A program made the translations under genes and the position numbers. The notes beneath the pieces were generated by a model, which made no database searches, was not told where the DNA came from, and saw only the letters and a list, made by a program, of their open reading frames with translations. DNA of 26,493 bases from Pseudomonadaceae bacterium UBA836 (GTDB lineage Bacteria; Pseudomonadota; Gammaproteobacteria; Pseudomonadales; Pseudomonadaceae). Positions 15,738-22,299 of this stretch are shown one piece after another; position 1 is the stretch's first letter; every line of letters begins with the position of its first letter. Location of the stretch: NCBI GenBank assembly GCA_002296055.1, contig DBHE01000003.1, positions 1 to 26,493 of the forward strand, written 5' to 3'.

Positions 15738-17825
15738 ATGACACACACTCTCTCCCGCCAGTTGCGCGGCACCCTGATGTTCTCATTGCTTGGTCTGGGC
15801 GCCGTGGCCCACGCCGGGCCGGTAGATACCGCCGCCATGCTGGCGGCTGAAAGCGATGGTGCTCAATGGCTTAGCTATGACCGCACCTGGTCGCAGCAGC
15901 GTTTCAGCCCCTTGCAGCAGATCAACACCGAAACCGTGGCTAACCTGGGCCTTGCCTGGTCCATTGACCTGGATAACACGCGTGGGCTGGAAGCGACGCC
16001 GCTGTATCACGACGGCGTGCTCTATACCTCCCTGTCCTGGAGCCGCGTAATGGCGGTGGACGCCGACAGCGGCGAGATTCTCTGGACCTACGACCCCCAG
16101 GTAAACAAGGCCAAGGGACGCCATGCCTGCTGTGACGCCGTCAACCGTGGCGTGGCGCTGTGGCAGGGGAAAGTCTACGTGGGCACGTTGGATGGTCGTC
16201 TGGTGGCGTTGGATGCCAAAACCGGTAAACCGCTGTGGACTCAGCAAACCACCGACAACAGCAAGCCGTATACGATTACTGCAGCCCCACGGGTGCTCAA
16301 GGACATGGTGCTGATCGGCAACGGTGGTGCCGAGTTCGGTGTACGTGGCTACTTCTCTGCCTACGACGCGGCGACTGGCGAACTGCGCTGGCGTTTTTAC
16401 ACTGTGCCGGCTGACCCGGATAACGGTCCACAGGCCAGCCCGGCGCTGACGGAGGCGTTGAAGACCTGGAGTGATGACACTGACTGGTCGATCGGTGGCG
16501 GTGGTACCGCCTGGGACAGCATGGCCTACGACCCTGAACTGGACCTGCTGTATGTGGGTACCGGCAATGGCTCGCCCTGGAATCGTGAAATTCGCAGTCC
16601 CGGTGGTGGCGACAACCTTTATCTGTCTTCGATCCTGGCGCTGCGTCCCGAGACCGGCGAGCTGGTTTGGCATTATCAGACCACACCTGGCGACAGCTGG
16701 GACTTTACCGCTACCCAGCAGCTGACCCTGGCCGAGCTGGAACTGGACGGCAAACCGCGCCAAGTCATCATGCAGGCACCGAAGAACGGTTTCTTTTATG
16801 TGCTGGATCGGGCCACCGGAGAGCTGTTGTCGGCAGAGAAGTTTGGCAAGGTCACCTGGGCCGAGCGCATCGACATGGCAACAGGCCGACCGGTCGAGGT
16901 TGCGGGTGCTCGTTATGAAGATGGCAAGCCGTGGGTGCAGTGGCCAGGCCCGTTCGGGGCGCACAACTGGCACTCGATGTCTTACAGCCCGTTGACCGGT
17001 CTGGTCTATCTGCCGTATCAGGAAGTGCCAGCCACTTACATCAACGAAGGCGGCGATTACACCCGAATCAATGGCTATAACACTGGCTCCGGGCTAGAAA
17101 ATAAAGAGTTGCCGCCAGCTTACTCAGCGGGTGCACTGATAGCCTGGGACCCGGTCAAACAGTCCGCCGCCTGGCGGGTAGAGCGACCCACGCACTGGAA
17201 TGGTGGAACGCTGGTGACGGCGGGCAACCTGGTGTTTCAGGGCACGGTGGCAGGGCAACTGGAGGCCTACAGTGCTGATCAGGGCACTGCATTGTGGCAA
17301 TTCCCGACCCAGACAGGGGTCGTGGCTGCGCCCATGACCTATCAGCATAAAGGTGAGCAGTACATTGCGCTGATGGCCGGCTGGGGCGGCGCCGCGGCCC
17401 TGTTTGGCGGCGAGGCGATCGCTGCAACGGGGGTGCGCAACGTCAGCCGCTTGCTGGTCTTCAAGCTGGGTGCCAAGCAGCAGCTGCCGGCACTGGCTGA
17501 ACCCGAGCCGGTGGCCCGTGAGCCGCAGCCGGTGGTTGCTGCCAGTAGCGAGGTGGCTGCCGGTGGCGAGCTGTACGCCCAGTACTGCGCCATTTGTCAT
17601 GGTGCTGGCACCGTTGGCGGTGGCGTGATTCCTGACCTGCGCTACTCCTCGGACGCGGTTCGCGGCGCCTGGGAAGCCATCGTGTTACATGGTGCGTTTC
17701 AGGGTAAGGGTATGGCTGCCTTCGGTGACAGCCTGACCTCAGAGCAGGCCAACCAGATAAAACTGTATGTGATGCAGCGTGAGTACGAGAGCTGGATGGC
17801 GTCGATGAAACAAGCGGAAGAATGA
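15738..17825 (+). CDS. Exported PQQ-dependent quinohaemoprotein alcohol dehydrogenase
   Basis: The 695-residue product is a type II quinohaemoprotein alcohol dehydrogenase: an eight-bladed PQQ propeller with a C-terminal cytochrome c domain, which oxidises alcohols in the periplasm and passes electrons to the respiratory chain. It shows a signal peptide (cleavage after AHA, about residue 26), the vicinal disulfide Cys131-Cys132, metal/PQQ ligands Glu199, Asn277 and catalytic Asp322 in GDSWDFTATQ, and haem motif CAICH (Cys617, Cys620, His621) with likely axial Met659 (GKGMAAFG). Residue 324 is Thr, not the extra Asp of lanthanide-dependent forms, so a calcium enzyme is predicted. The leader carries a CA motif. 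The alcohol is unknown. Confidence 0.94.
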   Translation: MTHTLSRQLRGTLMFSLLGLGAVAHAGPVDTAAMLAAESDGAQWLSYDRTWSQQRFSPLQQINTETVANLGLAWSIDLDNTRGLEATPLYHDGVLYTSLSWSRVMAVDADSGEILWTYDPQVNKAKGRHACCDAVNRGVALWQGKVYVGTLDGRLVALDAKTGKPLWTQQTTDNSKPYTITAAPRVLKDMVLIGNGGAEFGVRGYFSAYDAATGELRWRFYTVPADPDNGPQASPALTEALKTWSDDTDWSIGGGGTAWDSMAYDPELDLLYVGTGNGSPWNREIRSPGGGDNLYLSSILALRPETGELVWHYQTTPGDSWDFTATQQLTLAELELDGKPRQVIMQAPKNGFFYVLDRATGELLSAEKFGKVTWAERIDMATGRPVEVAGARYEDGKPWVQWPGPFGAHNWHSMSYSPLTGLVYLPYQEVPATYINEGGDYTRINGYNTGSGLENKELPPAYSAGALIAWDPVKQSAAWRVERPTHWNGGTLVTAGNLVFQGTVAGQLEAYSADQGTALWQFPTQTGVVAAPMTYQHKGEQYIALMAGWGGAAALFGGEAIAATGVRNVSRLLVFKLGAKQQLPALAEPEPVAREPQPVVAASSEVAAGGELYAQYCAICHGAGTVGGGVIPDLRYSSDAVRGAWEAIVLHGAFQGKGMAAFGDSLTSEQANQIKLYVMQREYESWMASMKQAEE

Positions 17826-17849
17826 GTAACAGGCTGTAGTCAGGGTGTG

Positions 17850-17886
17850 ACTCAAAATACGTTTTGAGTATTTACTCTAAAACAGG
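17850..17886. promoter_or_regulatory. Overlapping palindromes between dehydrogenase and regulator genes
   Basis: ACTCAAAA (17850-17857) and TTTTGAGT (17862-17869) form a perfect 8-bp inverted repeat around TACG. The right arm also pairs with the next block, GAGTA-TT-TACTC, extended by TTTT/AAAA, making three spaced half-sites on an AT-rich stretch. It is about 165-180 nt before the regulator gene. This looks like a multi-site operator or a terminator of the dehydrogenase gene; neither is proven. Confidence 0.4.
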
Positions 17887-17927
17887 GGGTTCGTATGATG
17901 GGGGTGTTCGGCAGCAGGCCAACACCC
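17885..17927. promoter_or_regulatory. G-quintet pair and hairpin upstream of the regulator gene
   Basis: GGGGG at 17885-17889 and again at 17900-17904 are separated by 10 nt. The second overlaps the arm GGGTGTT (17902-17908), which pairs with AACACCC (17921-17927). The G-quintets recall the elements of operators A and B, but spacing differs, so an autoregulatory site is only possible. Confidence 0.3.
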
Positions 17928-17953
17928 GCATGCCTGCTATGCTGAAAACAGAC

Positions 17954-17977
17954 CTGTCGGCAGCACGCTGCCGGCAG
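17954..17977 (+). other. Stable hairpin in the regulator leader
   Basis: CTGTCGGCAGC (17954-17964) pairs with GCTGCCGGCAG (17967-17977) over 11 bp with one G-U. A second stem, GGCTGTCT/AGACAGCC (17993-18000 with 18002-18009), follows. Both lie in the putative 5' untranslated region of the MalT-like regulator. Confidence 0.45.
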
Positions 17978-17979
17978 TG

Positions 17980-17987
17980 AATAACAA
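17980..17987 (+). promoter_or_regulatory. CA motif (Hfq/Crc site) in the regulator leader
   Basis: AATAACAA fits AAnAAnAA, and the following A-run gives a second overlapping match. It sits 45-53 nt upstream of the MalT-like regulator ATG, unpaired between two hairpins, a favourable place for Hfq. Confidence 0.45.
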
Positions 17988-18032
17988 AAAGAGGCTGTCT
18001 GAGACAGCCCGCGCTCGGCATGGATCGACCTC

Positions 18033-20741
18033 ATGAACAGCAAAACCCTGGCCCGCCTGGTGCCGATGCCTGATCCCGGGCATGTTGGCAATGATGAGAT
18101 ACCCCTGCTACTGACGACCAAGATCACTGCGCCCCGGCGTGGTCGAGGTATCTTGCCGAGGCCTCGCTTGGAACAGTACGCCGAGCACCTGGGTGAGCGG
18201 CGCATCAGCATACTCAAAGCACCTCCCGGATTCGGCAAGACGACGCTGGCGACCATTTGGGCCGAGCGTTTGGGTGCGCTTGGTCACGCGGTGGCATGGC
18301 TATCGCTGGATGCCGAAGATGACAACCCGCAGCGTCTGCTTTACTACCTTGCCGCCGCCTTGAACAGGGCCTGCCCGCAAGTGGGCAACGCCTGTCTCGG
18401 TCGCAGCGCCGATCTCTGCCTGCAGCGCAGCGAAGTGCTCGCCAGCTTGTTGATTGAGGAACTGTCGTCGCTGCAGCAGCCTTTGACGCTGTTTATTGAT
18501 GACTACCACTGTATCGATGACGCGGTGCTGACCGAAGCGCTGAGCTTTCTTGTGCACCGCGCGCCCGGATTGCTGCATCTGGTGTTTGTCGGCCGGCGCG
18601 AGCTGCCCGAAGGCATTGTTGACCATTACTACGCGGATGAGCGGCTTGAGATTGACAGTGCGCAGTTGCGGTTTGAGCTGGAGGAGACCCGCGACCTGAT
18701 GCGCAAGGGCGGTGTTCAGCCCGAGCAAGGCGGCGATCTCAACCTGCTCCAGTTGGCCTCCGATGGCTGGATTGCCGCGCTGCGGGCTTATTTGCTCACC
18801 CCCGGCCCGATTTCGACGCGCAACACCCCACGCAGTCTGAGCAACCTGTTTGACGATGTGCTGCGTCAGCTGGATGAGCAGGTGCGTTTGTCCTTGTATC
18901 TGGTTGGCCTGCTGGACAAGTTCAGCGCGGGTCTGCTGCAGACCCTGCTGGGCGGCGTTAAGGCGCATGAGTTGCTGGGGTTGTTGCGCCAACGGCAGCT
19001 GTTTGTCACCGCGCTGGATGATCAGCACACCTGGTTTAGTCTGCACCCGCTGTTTCGGGACCACCTGCGTGAAGGCTGCTTGCGACTGCACGAGCCCTTG
19101 GCGCGTGAGTGCATGTTGGGCGCGGCCCACTGGTTTGCCGAGCGCGAAATATGGCTGGACGCGATTCGTCTGGGGCTTGCTGCTGGCGCGGTCCCGCAGG
19201 TGCGCGAGTGGATTGAGCAAAGCGCCAATACGTTGATAGAACAGGGCGACTTCAGCACCTTGGTGGCGCTGGAAAAGCGCTGGAAGCTGCAGTCGGTCGA
19301 CTGCCCGCTCTCGCTCAAGGTGGCTCGGGCCTGGGCGATGGGGTTGTCGCTGGAGCATGAGTCGGCGATGCGCCTGACGCAGGAGCTTGAGGCCCAACTT
19401 GGCGAGCCCGGCGATGATACCGCTCGGGCCGATCTTTACTGGGAGGTGCAGTCGCTCAAGGTGATGCTGTGGGCGTTGGATGACCGATACTCGCTGGTTT
19501 CGCCATTGGCCTTTGACTGCTATGCCGCCGGCCGCTGGCGCCCCTGGACACGAGAGGTGTTGGTCAATGTGATAGCCGGCGCTCACCTGCGGGCCTGTCG
19601 CTGGGAAAAGCTGTATGCACTGCCGCCTGTGGCGGCCATGGATCGCGGCAATCGCGGGTATTTTTTGCACGCCTGCTATCGTCAGTCACTGTATGCATTG
19701 GGTGAGTACTACCAGGGCCGGGTGGCCCAAGGCATGGCGTCGCTCGACGCGCTGCTGGAGCATGTGGATGAGGCGTACTCGCACGGCCTCTCACGCCCCA
19801 ATCCCGTATTGATGGCGTTACCGCGTGGCATGAAAGCCTACGCCCACTATCTGCGGGGAGAGCAAGAGGCCGCCGAGGTCAGCCTGCAGGAAAGCATGCC
19901 GTATATCAGCATGGGCAGCTTTATTGAATGTATCGCCTTCACTCATACCGCTCAGGTGCGGCTGCTGTCACACCAGGAGCGCTTTGCGCAGGCCAGGCGT
20001 ACCCTCGACAGTCTGGAGTCGGTGGCGCTGGCGCGTGACTGGCCGCGGCTGCAGGCGCGAGCTCTGCTGGAGCGGGTGCGTCTGCACTTGCTCGAACGCA
20101 AGGTGCGTGAAGCGCAGGTGTGCTGCGCTCTGCTGCAGCAGTTGGCAGAGCTGGAGGGCTGTGATGAATGGGTTGATCGTCGCTATTTTGCGCTGCTTGC
20201 CCGTCTATGGCTGGCGCTGGATGCGCCGCAGTGCGACGCATCGTTACTGGACGAAGGGCTACAGTTACTGGACTGGCTGCAGAGCCACGAGCTATGGCTT
20301 TATCACACCGAGATGGCCGTGGTGCTGGGGCTGCTGCTTAGCCGTGAGCGCGGGAGCGACGCAGCGGAGCCGTTGCTGCTGACGGTGCTTGAGCACGTGC
20401 GGGGCAATGGCGCGATCAGTCTGTTGATTGATGTGCCCTGTAGCGAGGGGGCAGCTTTGTGGCGTCGTCTGTGCCCGGTGTCGCTGCAAAGTGAGTTGTC
20501 GCAACTGCTGGGTGATGTGCAGGAGGATTGCAGTGCCTCGCTGCTGGCGCTGACAGTGAAGGAGCGTCAGGTGGTGCAGTTGGTTGCAGAAGGCAAGTCC
20601 AATAAGCAGATTGCACGTGATCTGAGCGTAACGCCCGAAACCATCAAGTCGCATATGAAAAGCATCTTTGCCAAGCTGAAGGTCGATAATCGCGCGCAGG
20701 CGGCGGTGATGTTGCAGCAGTTGGCGGCTGTCGGCCGCTAG
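18033..20741 (+). CDS. MalT-like LuxR-family transcriptional activator
   Basis: The 902-residue product has the layout of large ATP-binding LuxR-type (STAND/LAL) activators such as MalT. Near the N-terminus are a Walker A, APPGFGKTT (Lys69), and a Walker B, LFIDDYH (Asp156-Asp157). A long helical repeat region covers roughly residues 350-820, and a C-terminal LuxR HTH begins near residue 838 (LTVKERQVVQLVAEGKSNKQIARDLSVTPETIKSHMKSIFAKL). Such proteins become active when ATP and an inducer make them oligomerise on direct-repeat sites. A gene of this type lies next to DUF1329/DUF1302 genes in P. aeruginosa (PA3921-PA3923). It is flanked here by two units that share a G/C-run operator, so these are its probable targets. 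The inducer is unknown. Confidence 0.92.
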   Translation: MNSKTLARLVPMPDPGHVGNDEIPLLLTTKITAPRRGRGILPRPRLEQYAEHLGERRISILKAPPGFGKTTLATIWAERLGALGHAVAWLSLDAEDDNPQRLLYYLAAALNRACPQVGNACLGRSADLCLQRSEVLASLLIEELSSLQQPLTLFIDDYHCIDDAVLTEALSFLVHRAPGLLHLVFVGRRELPEGIVDHYYADERLEIDSAQLRFELEETRDLMRKGGVQPEQGGDLNLLQLASDGWIAALRAYLLTPGPISTRNTPRSLSNLFDDVLRQLDEQVRLSLYLVGLLDKFSAGLLQTLLGGVKAHELLGLLRQRQLFVTALDDQHTWFSLHPLFRDHLREGCLRLHEPLARECMLGAAHWFAEREIWLDAIRLGLAAGAVPQVREWIEQSANTLIEQGDFSTLVALEKRWKLQSVDCPLSLKVARAWAMGLSLEHESAMRLTQELEAQLGEPGDDTARADLYWEVQSLKVMLWALDDRYSLVSPLAFDCYAAGRWRPWTREVLVNVIAGAHLRACRWEKLYALPPVAAMDRGNRGYFLHACYRQSLYALGEYYQGRVAQGMASLDALLEHVDEAYSHGLSRPNPVLMALPRGMKAYAHYLRGEQEAAEVSLQESMPYISMGSFIECIAFTHTAQVRLLSHQERFAQARRTLDSLESVALARDWPRLQARALLERVRLHLLERKVREAQVCCALLQQLAELEGCDEWVDRRYFALLARLWLALDAPQCDASLLDEGLQLLDWLQSHELWLYHTEMAVVLGLLLSRERGSDAAEPLLLTVLEHVRGNGAISLLIDVPCSEGAALWRRLCPVSLQSELSQLLGDVQEDCSASLLALTVKERQVVQLVAEGKSNKQIARDLSVTPETIKSHMKSIFAKLKVDNRAQAAVMLQQLAAVGR

Positions 20742-20843
20742 CCACAAGCCACAGGCTTCAAGCGAAAAGCGGAAAGCAAAACCCAAAGCAGGGCGGGGGA
20801 GTGCAGGAGATCGGCTTGCCGCTTGAAGCTTGCAGCCTGCCGC
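20742..20843. repeat. Dispersed-type intergenic repeat (GCTTCAAGC element)
   Basis: The convergent gap holds arms GCTTCAAGCG (20755-20764) and CGCTTGAAGC (20820-20829), with further variants of AAGC/GCTTGC/CTGCCGC around them. Runs of GCTTGAAGCTTGCAGC-like units are known to be scattered between genes in pseudomonads. The identification as such an element comes from resemblance only. Confidence 0.5.
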
Positions 20844-20844
20844 T

Positions 20845-20895
20845 AAAAAGAAAGGCTCCCCCGTGCCGCCCGGAGCAGCGGAAACGGCAGGGGAG
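20845..20895 (-). terminator. Terminator of the DUF1302-DUF1329 operon
   Basis: On the minus strand CTCCCCTGCCG (20895-20885) pairs with CGGCACGGGGGAG (20868-20856), with a 2-nt bulge, and is followed by TTTCTTTTT. The T-run points to the minus-strand operon, whose last stop codon is 12 nt upstream. The stem could also slow transcription from the convergent regulator gene. Confidence 0.7.
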
Positions 20896-20906
20896 AGCAC
20901 AGGGGG

Positions 20907-22280
20907 TTAGCGGATACCCGCAGCGCGCAGCGCGTTGGGCGTAAAGTCCGCCGATGAGCCTTCAAAGCTGAAGTCGTAGTTCTTGCGTTCCTCGTTGGTC
21001 ATACCCAGCGCCATGTAGCGGCCATTTTGCAGGTCGTACAGGGTTTCGATGGCGTAACCGGGAACCTGATGGTCGAAGCGTTGCAGAGCAATGGCTTCGG
21101 CTACACGCCACAGGCCGCCGCGGCCGTCGTAGTGGTCGATGGCTCCAGCTTGCCAGTTGTCCTCGTCAATGAAGAAGTGGCGCTTAGCGTAAACGTGGCG
21201 CTGACCTTCCCTGAGGGTAGCTTCGACCTCCCACACACGGTGTACCTCATAACGCACCAGGTCTTGATTGATGTGGCCGGGCTTGATGATGTCATCGTAC
21301 TTCACATCCCGTGAGGCAATAGCGAAGTTGTTGTAGGGAATCAGCAGCTCGCGTTTACCGATCAGTTTCCAGTTGTAGCGATCCGGCGAGCCATTGTAGA
21401 GGTCGTAGTTGTCGGAAACCCGCGTGCCGTCTGCGCTGAATGCTGGGCCGTCATAGGCAACCTGCGGCGCACGGCGCACACGACGCTGACCAGCGTTGTA
21501 CATCCAGGCAGCGCGCGGCTCTTTGAACTGGTTGATGTTCTCGTGCACCAGCAGCACGTCACCGGCCAGACGCGACGGAGAGAGAATGCGCTGGGTGAAG
21601 TAGAACATCAGGTTGTCGGAGATTTTTGGGCCGTAATCGGTCAGTGCGGTGGCGAAGCTGAAGGCGTCCTGCAGAATCACCATGGTGTTGGAGCCGTTGG
21701 CCTGTGGTGTGGCCTGAGCCATTACCCGCGTGAAGCTGCCGCCACGGTAGCGCGTAATGTGGTTCCAGATGACTTCGATGCCGCTTTGCGGAATCGGGAA
21801 GGGGTAGGCGGTATCGAAGTTTTCCAGGCCGTTGCCGCCCTCAGCCAGGTTGGTGTTGACCGCGTTGCGGGCAACGGCGTCAAACACCTCCTGGGGTACC
21901 GTAGCGCTGCGATTGGTCTTGAATACGCGCAGCTTGTAGGTCTCTGGATAGCGGGTCAGCATCGCCTTCTGGCCATCGGTCAGCAGTTCGGCGTACTGGT
22001 CCATGTTGGCAGCGGTGACGGTGTATAGCGGCTGCTCGCCGGCAAAGGGGTCAGCGTAGAAGCCATCGCCGTCGACGGCGGCAGCGTCTTTGGCCATACC
22101 GCCGGTCCATTCGGGAATGGTGCCGCTGGCGTTGCCCGCGCGTTCTGCACCCATTGGCGTCAGGCTTGATTGCAGCTTGGCTGCTTCGTCAGACGATACG
22201 GCAGCGCTAACCGACAGCGCCAGCGCACTAAGAACGGCGCCGCCGAGCAGTTGCAGGGATCGTTTATGCATCATTTTCAT
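20907..22280 (-). CDS. DUF1329 outer-membrane-associated protein
   Basis: The 457-residue product has a signal peptide (MKMMHKRSLQLLGGAVLSALALSVSA, cleaved near residue 26) and the DUF1329 domain over most of the mature protein. Recognisable parts are AAKLQSSLTPMGAERAGNASGTIPEWTGG at the N-terminus, EVIWNHITRYRGG, RRAPQVAYDGPAF, and the end segments RRHFFIDED-like (AKRHFFIDEDNWQAG) and DFTPNALRAAGI. The family is thought to have a LolA/LolB-like fold that could handle hydrophobic ligands; its function is not settled. It is cotranscribed with DUF1302, 17 nt upstream. Its ribosome binding site (GGAG) is flanked by a CA motif. Confidence 0.93.
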   Translation of the reverse strand: MKMMHKRSLQLLGGAVLSALALSVSAAVSSDEAAKLQSSLTPMGAERAGNASGTIPEWTGGMAKDAAAVDGDGFYADPFAGEQPLYTVTAANMDQYAELLTDGQKAMLTRYPETYKLRVFKTNRSATVPQEVFDAVARNAVNTNLAEGGNGLENFDTAYPFPIPQSGIEVIWNHITRYRGGSFTRVMAQATPQANGSNTMVILQDAFSFATALTDYGPKISDNLMFYFTQRILSPSRLAGDVLLVHENINQFKEPRAAWMYNAGQRRVRRAPQVAYDGPAFSADGTRVSDNYDLYNGSPDRYNWKLIGKRELLIPYNNFAIASRDVKYDDIIKPGHINQDLVRYEVHRVWEVEATLREGQRHVYAKRHFFIDEDNWQAGAIDHYDGRGGLWRVAEAIALQRFDHQVPGYAIETLYDLQNGRYMALGMTNEERKNYDFSFEGSSADFTPNALRAAGIR

Positions 22281-22291
22281 CGCTTGCTCCG

Positions 22292-22299
22292 TTGTTATT
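22292..22299 (-). promoter_or_regulatory. CA motif (Hfq/Crc site) at the DUF1329 ribosome binding site
   Basis: AATAACAA on the minus strand fits AAnAAnAA. It overlaps the DUF1302 stop codon and touches the CGGAG ribosome binding site of DUF1329. Confidence 0.55.

Noticed and set aside
15783..16973. A 396-codon open frame on the minus strand opposite the PQQ dehydrogenase
   Set aside because: Low-complexity His/Gln/Arg-rich translation, no family motif, and complete overlap with a well-supported gene.
18300..19670. A 456-codon open frame on the minus strand opposite the MalT-like gene
   Set aside because: Gln/Arg-rich shadow frame without a plausible ribosome binding site or domain.
20855..20865. 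CTCCCCCGTGC shared with operator copy B as a third operator
   Set aside because: It is part of a terminator stem downstream of both genes, and lacks the second C-run and the G-run at the right spacing.
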